From Rhodoferax potami (GTDB lineage: Bacteria; Pseudomonadota; Gammaproteobacteria; Burkholderiales; Burkholderiaceae_C): a stretch of DNA of 64,000 nucleotides. The DNA is taken from NCBI RefSeq assembly GCF_032193765.1, contig NZ_JAVBIJ010000001.1:1984001-2048000 (forward strand), read 5' to 3'. Within the stretch, counting starts at the first letter, position 1. The number at the start of each line of letters is the position of its first letter. Positions 27,821 to 37,546 of the stretch are shown here, in pieces. A program made the translations under genes and the position numbers. A model generated the notes under the pieces. The model searched no databases, was not told the origin of the DNA, and saw only the letters and a program-made list of their open reading frames with translations.

Positions 27821-28467
27821 AAAACTTTACCGTTCACCAAGGGCTGGTTGCGCCCATGGACCGCGAAAACGTCGACACCGACGCGATCATCCCCAAGCAA
27901 TTCCTCAAATCCATCCGCAAAACCGGCTTCGGCCAGAATCTGTTTGATGAGTGGCGCTACCTGGACGCGGGCTACCCCGGCCAGGACCCAGCCAGCCGCA
28001 AACCCAACCCGGACTTTGTGCTGAACCAGCCCCGCTATGCCGGCGCCTCGGTCCTGCTGGCCCGCAAAAACTTCGGCTGCGGCTCCAGCCGCGAGCACGC
28101 GCCCTGGGCGATTGACCAATATGGCTTTCGCGCCATCATCGCGCCCAGTTACGCAGACATCTTCTTCAACAACTGCTTCAAAAACGGTCTGCTGCCGATC
28201 CAGCTGAGCGAAGCGCAGGTGGACCAGCTGTTCAACGAAGCATTGGCTTTCCCCGGCTATCAGCTCACCATTGATCTAGAGCGCCAGGTCATCGTGAAGC
28301 CGCAGGGTGAAGAGATCCCGTTTGAGGTGCAAGCCTTCCGCAAGTACTGCTTGCTCAACGGCTTTGACGACATTGGCTTGACCCTGCGCCATGCCGACAA
28401 AATAAAGGCCTTCGAAGCCCAGCGTTTGGCAACAAAACCGTGGCTAGCCCACACGATGTCTGCGTGA
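27817..28467 (+). CDS. leuD: 3-isopropylmalate dehydratase small subunit
   Basis: The protein has 216 residues. It has the swivel domain motifs [33 protein letters not shown] and [12 protein letters not shown]. It is the partner of LeuC. The start overlaps the entericidin stop (ATGA). The last residues (WLAHTMSA and stop) lie within a copy of the dispersed repeat, so the C-terminal end may be repeat-derived. Confidence 0.96.
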   Translation: MKNFTVHQGLVAPMDRENVDTDAIIPKQFLKSIRKTGFGQNLFDEWRYLDAGYPGQDPASRKPNPDFVLNQPRYAGASVLLARKNFGCGSSREHAPWAIDQYGFRAIIAPSYADIFFNNCFKNGLLPIQLSEAQVDQLFNEALAFPGYQLTIDLERQVIVKPQGEEIPFEVQAFRKYCLLNGFDDIGLTLRHADKIKAFEAQRLATKPWLAHTMSA

Positions 28468-28489
28468 GCAGCTATCAAATTCATAGTAT
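28440..28489. repeat. Dispersed palindromic repeat, copy 4 (leuD 3' end)
   Basis: The minus strand reads GAATTTGATAGCTGCTCACG, then CAGAC and GTGGGCTAGCCAC, a good match to the family core. It includes the leuD stop codon and ends 12 bp before leuB. Confidence 0.6.
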
Positions 28490-28501
28490 TCAAAGGACAT
28501 C

Positions 28502-29572
28502 ATGAAAATTGCAGTGTTGCCGGGTGACGGCATTGGCACCGAAATCGTGGCAGAAGCAGTCAAGGTATTGAACGCGCTGGCCCTCCCTCTGGAAATGGAA
28601 ACGGCCTTGGTGGGCGGCGTCGCCTACGATGCCCACGGCCACCCCCTGCCCGAAGCCACTCTCAAGCTGGCCAAGGAAGCCGACGCCGTGTTGTTCGGCG
28701 CCGTAGGCGACTGGAAGTACGACAAGCTCGAGCGCCAGTTCCGCCCCGAGCAGGCCATTCTGGGCTTACGCAAAAACCTCGGCCTGTTTGCCAACTTCCG
28801 CCCTGCCATCTGCTACGAGCAGCTCGTGGGCGCCTCCAGCCTCAAGCCCGAGCTGATTGCGGGCCTGGATATCCTCATCATCCGTGAACTGACTGGCGAC
28901 ATTTACTTCGGCCAGCCCCGCGGCCGCCGCATCGCCACCGATGGACACTTCCCCGGTGCGGAAGAAGCGTTCGACACCATGCGCTACAGCCGCCCTGAGA
29001 TCGAGCGCATTGCACACGTCGCGTTCCAGGCAGCCCAGAAGCGCAACAAGCGCGTCACCAGTGTCGACAAAAACAACGTGCTGGAAACCTCACAGCTGTG
29101 GAAAGACGTGATGGTCGAAGTCGGCCAGCAGTACCCCGACGTGGAACTCGACCACATGCTGGTGGACAACGCCGCCATGCAACTGGTCAAAGCGCCTAAG
29201 AAGTTTGACGTGCTGGTCACCGGCAACATGTTCGGTGACATCTTGTCAGACGAAGCCTCCATGCTGACCGGCTCCATCGGCATGCTGCCTTCTGCCAGCT
29301 TGAACAGTAGCAACCAGGGTCTGTACGAGCCCAGCCATGGCAGCGCACCGGACATCGCCGGCAAAGGCATCGCCAACCCGCTGGCCACCATCCTGAGTGC
29401 CGCCATGATGCTGCGCTTCAGCCTGAACCAGGAAGCTGCCGCACAGCGCATTGAAGCGGCTGTGCAAAAGGTACTGGCGCAAGGCTATCGCACGGCCGAC
29501 ATCTACAGTGAAGGCACCCAACGCGTCAGCACCAAAGAAATGGGCGATGCCGTGCTGAAGGCTCTGGCATAA
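28502..29572 (+). CDS. leuB: 3-isopropylmalate dehydrogenase
   Basis: The protein has 356 residues in the isocitrate/isopropylmalate dehydrogenase fold: [48 protein letters not shown] and the C-terminal NAD site [15 protein letters not shown]. It oxidatively decarboxylates 3-isopropylmalate. AAAGGA lies 6 bp upstream of the ATG. A 13-bp hairpin follows. Confidence 0.97.
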   Translation: MKIAVLPGDGIGTEIVAEAVKVLNALALPLEMETALVGGVAYDAHGHPLPEATLKLAKEADAVLFGAVGDWKYDKLERQFRPEQAILGLRKNLGLFANFRPAICYEQLVGASSLKPELIAGLDILIIRELTGDIYFGQPRGRRIATDGHFPGAEEAFDTMRYSRPEIERIAHVAFQAAQKRNKRVTSVDKNNVLETSQLWKDVMVEVGQQYPDVELDHMLVDNAAMQLVKAPKKFDVLVTGNMFGDILSDEASMLTGSIGMLPSASLNSSNQGLYEPSHGSAPDIAGKGIANPLATILSAAMMLRFSLNQEAAAQRIEAAVQKVLAQGYRTADIYSEGTQRVSTKEMGDAVLKALA

Positions 29573-29580
29573 GACCGGAA

Positions 29581-29612
29581 TGCGAGGCGATATCACGCAA
29601 TATCGCCTCGCA
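29581..29612 (+). terminator. Perfect hairpin after leuB
   Basis: TGCGAGGCGATAT, 6-nt loop, then the exact complement, beginning 8 bp after the leuB stop. No T run follows. It is a probable 3'-end hairpin separating leu from asd. Confidence 0.6.
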
Positions 29613-29661
29613 CTTCAAAATCATTTCAGTCCGCGCGGAGCAAAAAATTCTTGTTTTGCGC

Positions 29662-29667
29662 TACAAT
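29662..29667 (+). promoter_or_regulatory. Possible -10 element of the asd leader
   Basis: TACAAT lies 7 bp before the ATG of the short leader frame. A matching -35 is not obvious. If used, transcription would begin at or next to that ATG. Confidence 0.35.
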
Positions 29668-29673
29668 AAATCC

Positions 29674-29775
29674 ATGTTTGCCGCCCGCCCCTTCTCTTTG
29701 AACTTGTTGACTGCCTCCATGGCAGTCATGGCCGCGCGCGCAATCATTTCCAAAACCACGACCATTAAGGGCTGA
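29674..29775 (+). CDS. Candidate asd leader peptide, 33 residues
   Basis: A short frame upstream of asd ends with AIISKTTTIKG, rich in Ile, Thr and Lys, all products made downstream of aspartate semialdehyde. Its stop codon opens a strong hairpin (29770-29830). This layout resembles amino-acid attenuators such as thrL of E. coli. Against it: no ribosome-binding site is visible, though a leaderless start is possible with the nearby -10. It is too short for homology judgement, so coding status is tentative. Confidence 0.35.
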   Translation: MFAARPFSLNLLTASMAVMAARAIISKTTTIKG

Positions 29776-29840
29776 TCCAGCTCCGGTATCGTCGTGCGCC
29801 CCCCGGCCAGACGAGCCGGAGCAAACAGCCCAGGTCGGGC
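29770..29840 (+). promoter_or_regulatory. Structured leader RNA upstream of asd
   Basis: Nested pairings: GGCTG/CAGCC outside, GCTCCGG/CCGGAGC inside, and TCGTC/GACGA at the top. Overlapping alternatives are CGGC/GCCG and GCCC/GGGC, the latter followed by ATCGTTTGTTT. Mutually exclusive stems plus a T-rich end resemble an attenuator. It ends 30 bp before asd. Confidence 0.45.
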
Positions 29841-29870
29841 ATCGTTTGTTTACATTGAAAGGGCGTTGAT

Positions 29871-31001
29871 ATGAGCAAGTTGGTAGGTTTGGTCGGCTGG
29901 CGCGGCATGGTCGGCTCAGTGTTGATGGATCGCATGGAACAGGAAAAGGATTTCGACTTGATCGAACCTCTTTTCTTCTCCACTTCAAACTCGGGTGGCA
30001 AAGCACCGGCTTGGGCCAAAAACGAAACCACGCTGCAAGACGCTTTCAACATCGACGCCCTGAAGCGTTGCGAAATCATCATTTCCGCACAAGGCGGCGA
30101 CTACACCACTGAGGTGTTCCCCAAGCTGCGCGCAGCCGGCTGGAACGGCCACTGGATCGACGCAGCCTCCACACTGCGCATGGAAAAAGATGCGGTCATC
30201 ATTCTCGACCCGGTCAACATGCCCGTCATCAAGGACGCTCTCGCCAAAGGCGGCAAGAACTGGGTGGGCGGCAATTGCACCGTAAGTTGCATGCTGATGG
30301 GTGTGGGCGCACTGTACAAGGCTGGCTTGGTCGAATGGATGAGCACCCAGACTTACCAAGCTGCGTCTGGCGGCGGCGCACAACACATGCGCGAACTGCT
30401 GACCCAATACGGCACCCTGAACGCGGAAGTGAAAGCTTTGCTCGACGACCCCAAGAGCGCCATTCTGGAAATCGACCGCAAGGTCATCGCCAAGCAACGC
30501 GCACTGACCGGCGCTGAAACCGCCAACTTCGGCGTGCCACTGGGCGGCTCCCTGATTCCTTGGATCGACAAAGATCTGGGTAACGGCATGTCTAAAGAAG
30601 AGTGGAAAGGCATGGCCGAAACCAACAAGATTTTGGGCATGGGCGAAGGCTTCGGCAGCTCCGCGATCCCCGTGGATGGTTTCTGCGTACGCGTGGGCGC
30701 TATGCGCTGCCACAGCCAAGCCCTCACCTTCAAGCTGAAAAAAGACGTGCCCGTGGCAGACATCGAAGCCATGATCGCGGCCGACAACCAGTGGGTCAAA
30801 GTGGTGCCCAACACCCGTGAAGCCACCATTCAGGATCTGACACCCGTGGCAGTGACCGGTACCATGACGATTCCCGTGGGCCGTATCCGCAAGCTGGCGA
30901 TGGGGCCTGAATACGTGGGTGCCTTCACCATCGGCGATCAGCTGCTGTGGGGAGCGGCTGAACCCCTGCGTCGGATGCTGCGCATCTTGCTGGACGCGTA
31001 A
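29871..31001 (+). CDS. asd: Aspartate-semialdehyde dehydrogenase
   Basis: The protein has 376 residues, the gammaproteobacterial-type length. NADP site: [19 protein letters not shown]; catalytic Cys in [16 protein letters not shown]; also [11 protein letters not shown]. It reduces aspartyl phosphate to the semialdehyde, the branch point to lysine, diaminopimelate, methionine, threonine and isoleucine. GAAAGGG lies 8 bp upstream of the ATG. The structured leader described at 29674-29840 may control it. Confidence 0.97.
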   Translation: MSKLVGLVGWRGMVGSVLMDRMEQEKDFDLIEPLFFSTSNSGGKAPAWAKNETTLQDAFNIDALKRCEIIISAQGGDYTTEVFPKLRAAGWNGHWIDAASTLRMEKDAVIILDPVNMPVIKDALAKGGKNWVGGNCTVSCMLMGVGALYKAGLVEWMSTQTYQAASGGGAQHMRELLTQYGTLNAEVKALLDDPKSAILEIDRKVIAKQRALTGAETANFGVPLGGSLIPWIDKDLGNGMSKEEWKGMAETNKILGMGEGFGSSAIPVDGFCVRVGAMRCHSQALTFKLKKDVPVADIEAMIAADNQWVKVVPNTREATIQDLTPVAVTGTMTIPVGRIRKLAMGPEYVGAFTIGDQLLWGAAEPLRRMLRILLDA

Positions 31002-31011
31002 CAGAGAGTTA

Positions 31012-31038
31012 CGCTTCGTTGTCGCAAGGCAACAAGCG
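31012..31038 (+). terminator. Hairpin after asd
   Basis: CGCTT-c-GTTG pairs with CAACAAGCG around an 8-nt loop with one bulged C, starting 11 bp after the asd stop. It lacks a T run. The rest of the 204-bp gap holds only short weak inverted repeats. Confidence 0.45.
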
Positions 31039-31205
31039 TCACAGCGACAATAGGGCCTCTAGACGGGCTTTGGAAGTTAAGCGCTTCCTTAGCTTGTCTG
31101 CCTAAGATATTGATGTTAAGGTACTTTTTTGTTTTCTAGCTCAGGCGTTGGCCTGGGAAATGAGAAGTACATCGCAGCTCCCCCTGAGCACCGGAGGCCT
31201 TTAAA

Positions 31206-33785
31206 TTGATCGTTAAGTCACATCGTTGGCAGAGGACGGCTGTCGCAGCTGCATCTTTCGCGCTGCTCAGCTTGTCGGGATCCGGTGCGTATGCGCTTTC
31301 ACTCGGGCGCTTGACTGTGCAGTCCGCACTCGGTGAGCCCCTGCGAGCCGAAGTGGAAATCCCTGAAATTACCGCCGAAGAGGCCTCCTCTTTGAGAGCG
31401 GCAGTGGCCCAGCCAGAGGCGTTCACCGCTGCCGGGCTGGAGTACAGCCCAGCCCTCACCAGCTTACAAGCCAGATTGGCGCGCCGGGCAGACGGTAAAG
31501 CCTACTTGCGACTTACCAGCGACCGTGCAGTCAATGACCCCTTTGTCGACCTGATTCTGGAGGCCACTTGGTCCTCCGGTCGCATTGTGCGCGACTACAC
31601 CTTGCTCTTGGATCCACCAAGCCTCAAGAAGACGGCACCTGCACCAACACTTGCGCAAATAGCACCAGCCCCCTCGGTGCCTGCAACGACCCCACAGCCA
31701 ACCCCCAGACCAAGTAATGAGGCGCCAGTTCGCCCAGCGCCTGCTCCCCGGGCACTGCCGCCAGTGGCTGCAACGCCTCCAGCAGCCAAAGCCCCTGATG
31801 CTGAGAATGGTCGCATTACCGTGAAGTCTGGCGACACCGCCAGCAAGATTGCCATCGCCAACAAGCCTGCAGGCGTCTCGCTGGACCAGATGCTGGTAGC
31901 CCTGCTGCGCTCGAACCCTGATGCCTTTGTGAACGGGAACCTGAATCGTGTGCGTGCCGGTGCGGTTATGGCACTGCCCGGAGCGCAAGAGGCCACCAGC
32001 ATATCCACAGCAGAGGCCAGCAAAACGGTCTTGGCTCAGAGCAAAGATTTCAACGATTTCCGACGCAATTTGGCAGGTAGCGTTCCGCAAGCCAATGTCA
32101 GCGCGGCTGACCGCAAAGCCAGCGGCAGCATCGACACCACGGTGGATGAAAAGAAGCCGGCAGCACCCGCGCCAGACAAACTGACGCTGTCCAAAGGCGC
32201 CATCAACACCAAACCGGATGAAGCCAAGATTGCCTTGGAGCGCGAGGCAAAAGATGCCGCAGCACGCGCAGCCGAACTGAATAAAACCATCAGCCAGCTC
32301 AACCAGCTGAAAGACAAAGCAACACCGCCTCCCGCTGCAGCGCCAGCTGTTGCGGCCAGCACCCCGACTCCTGCCATAGCACCAGCCGTGCCGGTGGCCG
32401 CGGTCACCCCGCCAGAACCAGCGGCAAGTGCAGCTCCGACTACAGCAGCTTCTGCTCCAGTGGCGGCCGCCTCTGTCCCGGCACCTGTCGCGTCTGACGC
32501 AACTGTTGCCGCACCGCCAAAAATGGCGGCCCCTGCGCCAATACCAACCGTCGACGAGCCAACGCTACTGGACACCCTGATGGAGGACCCTGCCATTCCC
32601 GTCGGAGCAGCAGGCCTGCTTGCGTTGCTGGGTGGCTTTGGCTTGTACCGCTTGCGTCAGCGCAAAAAGAATGCAGCTCAAATTGATAGCTCGTTCCTGG
32701 AAAGCCGCCTGCAACCGGATTCATTTTTTGGTGCAAGCGGCGGTCAGCGTGTGGATACCAACCAAAACGGCTCGGCCAGCGCGTCCTCGATGGTGTACTC
32801 CGCCAGTCAACTGGATGCAGCCGACGACGTGGATCCTGTGGCCGAGGCAGACGTTTATCTGGCCTATGGTCGCGATCTGCAAGCTGAAGAGATCTTGAAG
32901 GAAGCAGTACGCTCCAACCCGGGTCGACTGGCCATCCACACCAAGCTCTTGGAAATTTTTGCGAAACGCCGCGACACACGCAGCTTTGAAAGCACTGCGA
33001 CTCAAGCCTTCAAACTCACCGGCTCGGAAAGCAACGACTGGGCGCGCATTTGCGAAATGGGCCTCAGCATTGACCCTAGCAATCCGCTGTACCAGCCGGG
33101 TGGAATCCCCGCCATGCCGGTTGCCGGTGCGGTTGCGGCCGCTGCCGTGGCTTCGACGTTTGGCGACAACACAGTGCCACAGTCTGCACACGCAGAACTC
33201 GACGCGACAGCGGGCGGCGTGGACCTCGACCTAGACCTCGACTTTTCGTTGGACGACGAGCCGGCAGCAAGCGCGATTAGCGACGTGACCGGCACGGCCA
33301 TTGCGAGCCAGCCCGAACCCAAGTCGACTGCCAGTAACTCACTGGACATGGATTTTGATCTTTCGGACGACATGCCGGCCACGGTGCCACCGAGTTTTGA
33401 GCCTGTCAGCCAAATGCCGGAAATTTCGCTTTCGCTCGACGACCTGGAAGTTCCGTTGGACACGGGCAACTCCACGCCGATGCGCTTTGAGGCGACGAGC
33501 CCCGCACCTGTGGAGGAGCCTGCTGCTGAAACTACCGCACATGGTGGCTTGATGGAGTTTGACCTCGAGTCTCTGTCCATGGATTTGGGCACCCCTACAG
33601 AAGCCCCCACCTCGGCTCCTGACAACCTGAGCGACGATCCTCTGGGCACCAAGCTTGCGCTGGCGGAAGAGTTCATCTCTATCGGAGATGAAGACGGTGC
33701 ACGCGCCTTGATCGAAGAAGTGGTGGCGGAAGCGACCGGAGATATGCGGGCCAAAGCACAGAAAGCACTGGCGCAGCTGAGCTAA
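31206..33785 (+). CDS. fimV: FimV/TspA-family peptidoglycan-binding inner-membrane protein
   Basis: The protein has 859 residues. In order: signal peptide (to about residue 31), the FimV N-terminal domain LSLGRLTVQSALGEPLRAEV, a Pro/Ala linker, a LysM domain (ITVKSGDTASKIA, about 200-255), a long Ala/Pro/Glu region, one membrane helix (about 462-482) followed by RLRQRKK, an acidic cytoplasmic region with LDLDLDF repeats, and the C-terminal FimV motif GTKLALAEEFISIGDEDGAR. FimV organises the cell pole, type IV pili and secretion. The TTG start is decided by GGAGG 8 bp upstream. No pilus genes adjoin it. Confidence 0.9.
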   Translation: MIVKSHRWQRTAVAAASFALLSLSGSGAYALSLGRLTVQSALGEPLRAEVEIPEITAEEASSLRAAVAQPEAFTAAGLEYSPALTSLQARLARRADGKAYLRLTSDRAVNDPFVDLILEATWSSGRIVRDYTLLLDPPSLKKTAPAPTLAQIAPAPSVPATTPQPTPRPSNEAPVRPAPAPRALPPVAATPPAAKAPDAENGRITVKSGDTASKIAIANKPAGVSLDQMLVALLRSNPDAFVNGNLNRVRAGAVMALPGAQEATSISTAEASKTVLAQSKDFNDFRRNLAGSVPQANVSAADRKASGSIDTTVDEKKPAAPAPDKLTLSKGAINTKPDEAKIALEREAKDAAARAAELNKTISQLNQLKDKATPPPAAAPAVAASTPTPAIAPAVPVAAVTPPEPAASAAPTTAASAPVAAASVPAPVASDATVAAPPKMAAPAPIPTVDEPTLLDTLMEDPAIPVGAAGLLALLGGFGLYRLRQRKKNAAQIDSSFLESRLQPDSFFGASGGQRVDTNQNGSASASSMVYSASQLDAADDVDPVAEADVYLAYGRDLQAEEILKEAVRSNPGRLAIHTKLLEIFAKRRDTRSFESTATQAFKLTGSESNDWARICEMGLSIDPSNPLYQPGGIPAMPVAGAVAAAAVASTFGDNTVPQSAHAELDATAGGVDLDLDLDFSLDDEPAASAISDVTGTAIASQPEPKSTASNSLDMDFDLSDDMPATVPPSFEPVSQMPEISLSLDDLEVPLDTGNSTPMRFEATSPAPVEEPAAETTAHGGLMEFDLESLSMDLGTPTEAPTSAPDNLSDDPLGTKLALAEEFISIGDEDGARALIEEVVAEATGDMRAKAQKALAQLS

Positions 33786-33828
33786 GCGGCTGCGCTTTGT
33801 GCAATGAGACATCGAGGTTCTGGATATC

Positions 33829-34611
33829 GTGCGGATAGTTTTAGGCCTTAGTTACAACGGGCAGGGATACCAAGGCTGGCAAAGCCAGTCTTCCGGCCTG
33901 ACGATCCAGGACAAGTTGGAACACGCCTTGGGCACGTTTACGGCCCAACGCGTATCCACCCTCTGCGCAGGGCGCACCGACGCTGGGGTACACGGCTTGA
34001 TGCAGGTCGTGCACTTTGACACCCTCCTAGAACGCGACACCTACTCCTGGATTCGCGGCACGAACGCCAATCTCCCCAAAGACATCGCCGTGCAATGGGC
34101 GGTGCAAACCACGACAGATTTTCATTGCCGGGCGTCTGCCTTGTCCCGTCGTTATGCCTATGTGCTGCTGGAGTCTCAAATACGGCCCAGCGTGGAATCG
34201 GGGCGCGTGGGCTGGACATTCAACACACTCAACGAAGCCGCCATGCGGCAGGCCGCCGACTTTCTAGTGGGCGAGCATGATTTCAGCTCCTTCCGGGCGG
34301 CCCAGTGCCAGGCACTGAGCCCGGTCAAAAACTTGATGCGCATCGAGCTGCACAAACGCGGGGCCTACTGGCGCATTGAATTTGAAGCCAACGCGTTTTT
34401 GCATCACATGATCCGCAACATCATGGGTTGTCTCGTGCAGATCGGGCAAGGCAAAAAACCGCCGGAGTGGATGGCCGAGGTACTGGCGGCCCGCAACCGC
34501 AAGGTGGCGGCACCCACCTTCTCTCCAGACGGCTTGTATTTTCTGGGCCCCCGCTATGACCCCCAGTGGGGCATACCGGACCGCACGCCTGCGTATGATG
34601 CGTTGCCATGA
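33829..34611 (+). CDS. truA: tRNA pseudouridine(38-40) synthase
   Basis: The protein has 260 residues. The catalytic aspartate is in CAGRTDAGVHGLMQVVHFD; it also has RYAYVLL, VGEHDFSSFRAAQCQA and FLHHMIRNIMGCLVQIG. TruA modifies uridines 38-40 in the anticodon arm. The GTG start gives MRIVLGLSYNG, with GAGG about 11 bp upstream. Its TGA overlaps the trpF ATG by 4 bp, a conserved fimV-truA-trpF order in this group. Confidence 0.95.
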   Translation: MRIVLGLSYNGQGYQGWQSQSSGLTIQDKLEHALGTFTAQRVSTLCAGRTDAGVHGLMQVVHFDTLLERDTYSWIRGTNANLPKDIAVQWAVQTTTDFHCRASALSRRYAYVLLESQIRPSVESGRVGWTFNTLNEAAMRQAADFLVGEHDFSSFRAAQCQALSPVKNLMRIELHKRGAYWRIEFEANAFLHHMIRNIMGCLVQIGQGKKPPEWMAEVLAARNRKVAAPTFSPDGLYFLGPRYDPQWGIPDRTPAYDALP

Positions 34612-35336
34612 ACGCACGCACCACGCACACCGACACCTACCCCCGTACCCGAATCAAAATTTGCGGCCTGACCCGCGAGCAGGACATTGACGCCGCCGTC
34701 TCCGCTGGCGCAGACGCGATTGGATTTGTGCTGTACGCCAAAAGCCCCCGCGCAGTCACGCCTGAGCGGGCAGCAGAACTGGCCAAAAGACTCCCCCCTT
34801 TCGTGACCCCTGTTTTGTTGTTTGTGAATGCAGACGCTACAGAAATAGGAGCTGCTTGCGCAATGGTGGCCGGCGCTACCGTGCAATTTCATGGAGATGA
34901 AACGGCACACGAATGCCAGACGGCCACCGCAGACGCTGCCCGCCCCTACCTGCGCGCCGCACGGATTCCGCTGGGCGACGACGCACAAGCGTTTGACCTC
35001 GTACAATTTGCCCACGATTATTCGAACGCCCAAGCCATTCTGTTAGACGCCCATGTGGACGGCTACGGTGGCGGTGGCAAAACATTCAATTGGTCACTTC
35101 TTCCTCCAAGCGTCAACGCTCACCTCGTCTTGAGTGGTGGACTCACCAGTGCAAACGTGGGCGATGGCATCACGTCGGTACGGCCGCGCTGTAAGTCGCT
35201 GGCTGTGGACGTGAGCTCCGGCGTCGAAGCCGAAGACGCTCACGGCAAGCCCCTCAGGGGCATCAAAGACCCCGAAAAAATCCGCCAGTTCGTTGCCGCC
35301 GTGCGCGCGGCGGACCGGCATCTTGCAGGAATGTAA
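34608..35336 (+). CDS. trpF: Phosphoribosylanthranilate isomerase
   Basis: The protein has 242 residues. TIM-barrel landmarks: [20 protein letters not shown], the catalytic Cys early in that strand, VQFHGDE, and the phosphate site [14 protein letters not shown] plus AVDVSSGVE. It converts phosphoribosylanthranilate to CdRP in tryptophan synthesis. The start overlaps truA. A segment encoding [15 protein letters not shown] resembles the dispersed repeat, but protein length there is normal. Confidence 0.95.
   Translation: MNARTTHTDTYPRTRIKICGLTREQDIDAAVSAGADAIGFVLYAKSPRAVTPERAAELAKRLPPFVTPVLLFVNADATEIGAACAMVAGATVQFHGDETAHECQTATADAARPYLRAARIPLGDDAQAFDLVQFAHDYSNAQAILLDAHVDGYGGGGKTFNWSLLPPSVNAHLVLSGGLTSANVGDGITSVRPRCKSLAVDVSSGVEAEDAHGKPLRGIKDPEKIRQFVAAVRAADRHLAGM
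34834..34884. repeat. Repeat-like segment inside trpF, copy 5 (tentative)
   Basis: The plus strand GCTACAGAAATAGGAGCTGC, then TTGCGCA and GGCGCTACC, matches the family core. The TrpF protein shows no insertion at this helix, so chance similarity is possible. Confidence 0.35.
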
Positions 35337-35341
35337 ACACC

Positions 35342-36640
35342 ATGTTCGACTACCAACAACCCGATGCCAAAGGCCACTTTGGCCAGTACGGCGGCAGTTT
35401 TGTCTCCGAGACGCTGACCCACGCCATCAACGAGCTCAAAGACGCCTACGCCAAGTACCAGCACGACCCCGAGTTCCTCGCGGAGTTCCAATCAGAACTG
35501 GCCCACTTTGTAGGCCGCCCTTCCCCCGTGTACCACGCGGCCCGCATGAGCCGCGAAATGGGTGGTGCACAAATCTTCTTGAAGCGCGAAGACCTGAACC
35601 ACACCGGCGCCCACAAGGTCAACAACACCATCGGCCAGGCCATGCTCGCCAAGCGCATGGGCAAGCCCCGCGTGATTGCCGAAACCGGCGCCGGCCAGCA
35701 CGGTGTGGCCACCGCCACCATCTGCGCCCGCTATGGCCTGGAATGCGTGGTGTACATGGGCAGCGAAGACGTGAAACGCCAAAGCCCTAACGTCTACCGC
35801 ATGAAGCTGCTGGGTGCCACCGTGGTGCCGGTAGAGAGCGGCAGCAAGACACTGAAAGATGCCTTGAACGAAGCGATGCGCGACTGGGTCGCCAATGTGG
35901 ACAACACCTTCTACATCATCGGTACCGTGGCAGGCCCACACCCCTACCCCATGATGGTCCGCGACTTTCAGAGCGTGATCGGCAACGAGTGTCTGGTGCA
36001 AATGCCCGAAATGCTGGCCACTGCCGGCTGCAATACAGAACAGCCTGACGCTGTGATTGCCTGCGTGGGCGGCGGGTCCAACGCGATGGGTATTTTCCAC
36101 CCCTACATCCAGCACGACCAAACCCGCCTGATCGGGGTGGAAGCCGCTGGCGAAGGCCTGGAAAGCGGCAAACACTCCGCGTCGATCCAGAAGGGCAGCC
36201 CCGGCGTGCTGCATGGCAACCGCACCTACGTGCTGCAAGACGACAACGGCCAGGTCACCGAGACCCACAGTGTGAGCGCCGGGCTGGATTACCCTGGCGT
36301 GGGGCCTGAGCACGCGTTCCTGTCTGACATCGGCCGCGCAGAATATGTGGGCATTACCGACAAGGAGGCGCTGGACGCTTTCCACTACCTGTGCCGCACC
36401 GAAGGCATCATCCCCGCGCTGGAATCGAGCCATGCCGTGGCCTACGCGATGAAGATGGCCAAAACCATGCGCCCCGACCAGAGCATTCTGGTCAACCTGT
36501 CCGGCCGTGGTGACAAAGACATCGGCACCGTGGCCGACCTGAGCAATGCCGACTTTTACTGCCGACCCAGCTGCCGCGGCCAATCGGTCAAAGGGGGCGA
36601 ACAGCCCGTGCAGTTAGTCAAAGCAGGAGGTGCAGCATGA
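35342..36640 (+). CDS. trpB: Tryptophan synthase beta chain
   Basis: The protein has 432 residues. The PLP lysine lies in [19 protein letters not shown]; also [13 protein letters not shown], the phosphate loop [12 protein letters not shown] and SGRGDKDI. It joins indole and serine. It lies 5 bp after trpF and overlaps trpA by 4 bp (ATGA). The C-terminal tail is about 30 residues longer than usual and Cys/Arg-rich ([14 protein letters not shown]). Confidence 0.97.
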   Translation: MFDYQQPDAKGHFGQYGGSFVSETLTHAINELKDAYAKYQHDPEFLAEFQSELAHFVGRPSPVYHAARMSREMGGAQIFLKREDLNHTGAHKVNNTIGQAMLAKRMGKPRVIAETGAGQHGVATATICARYGLECVVYMGSEDVKRQSPNVYRMKLLGATVVPVESGSKTLKDALNEAMRDWVANVDNTFYIIGTVAGPHPYPMMVRDFQSVIGNECLVQMPEMLATAGCNTEQPDAVIACVGGGSNAMGIFHPYIQHDQTRLIGVEAAGEGLESGKHSASIQKGSPGVLHGNRTYVLQDDNGQVTETHSVSAGLDYPGVGPEHAFLSDIGRAEYVGITDKEALDAFHYLCRTEGIIPALESSHAVAYAMKMAKTMRPDQSILVNLSGRGDKDIGTVADLSNADFYCRPSCRGQSVKGGEQPVQLVKAGGAA

Positions 36641-37461
36641 GCCGTATTGACGCCACCTTTGCCGCGCTGAAGGCCCAAGGCCGCAAAGCGCTCATTCCGT
36701 TTGTGACCGCAGGCTACCCTTATGCCGACGTTACGCCCGAGCTGATGCACGCGATGGTCGCAGGCGGTGCGGATGTGATCGAGCTGGGCGTGCCCTTCTC
36801 AGACCCCAGCGCGGACGGCCCCGTGATCCAAAAGGCTGGCGACAAAGCCTTGGCCTTCGGTATCGGCTTGGTGCAGGTGATTGCCATGGTGCGCGAGTTC
36901 CGCAAAACCAACGCCACCACGCCGGTGGTTTTAATGGGCTACGCGAACCCGGTAGAGCGCTACGACCAAAAACAAGCCCGCCCCGGCGTCGCCAGCGCGT
37001 TTGTGAAAGACGCCTCGGAAGCCGGCGTCGACGGCGTGCTGATCGTGGACTACCCACCCGAAGAATGCGAGGCCTTTGCCGCCGACCTGCGGGCTCACAA
37101 CATGGACTTGATTTTCCTGTTGGCACCCACCAGCACCGATGAGCGCATGCAGCAAGTGGCCCGCGTAGCCAGCGGCTATGTGTATTACGTGTCGCTCAAG
37201 GGCGTAACGGGCTCCGGCGCTTTGGACACCAATGCCGTAGAAGCCATGTTGCCCCGCATCCGCCAGCACATCAGCACCCCTGTAGGCGTGGGCTTCGGCA
37301 TTCGCGACGCCGCGACCGCCAAGACCATCTCCAAGGTGGCAGATGCGGTGGTGATAGGCAGCAAGATCATCCAATTGCTGGAAGACGCTCCACGCGCCCA
37401 AGTGGGGCCGGTGGCGCAAGCCTTCCTGCAGGAAATCCGCACCGCGTTAGACCAAGGCTGA
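36637..37461 (+). CDS. trpA: Tryptophan synthase alpha chain
   Basis: The protein has 274 residues. The catalytic Glu and Asp are in [18 protein letters not shown]; also [24 protein letters not shown] and the phosphate site GVGFGIRD. It releases indole from indoleglycerol phosphate to TrpB. The start overlaps trpB (ATGA). Confidence 0.97.
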   Translation: MSRIDATFAALKAQGRKALIPFVTAGYPYADVTPELMHAMVAGGADVIELGVPFSDPSADGPVIQKAGDKALAFGIGLVQVIAMVREFRKTNATTPVVLMGYANPVERYDQKQARPGVASAFVKDASEAGVDGVLIVDYPPEECEAFAADLRAHNMDLIFLLAPTSTDERMQQVARVASGYVYYVSLKGVTGSGALDTNAVEAMLPRIRQHISTPVGVGFGIRDAATAKTISKVADAVVIGSKIIQLLEDAPRAQVGPVAQAFLQEIRTALDQG

Positions 37462-37546
37462 TCCTGAAAAACGGCGGGGGCGGTTTGACGGATAATCACC
37501 CCCTGTCTGTTGGACGCCCATTCGGGCACTGCACTGGAGAAATCCC

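Noticed and set aside
32672..32700. AGCTCAAATTGATAGCT-like half palindrome in fimV
   Set aside because: Lacks the GCGCA core and the second half; consistent with ordinary coding sequence.
35492..36583. Open frame antisense to trpB
   Set aside because: Same codon-bias artefact; no homology recognised.
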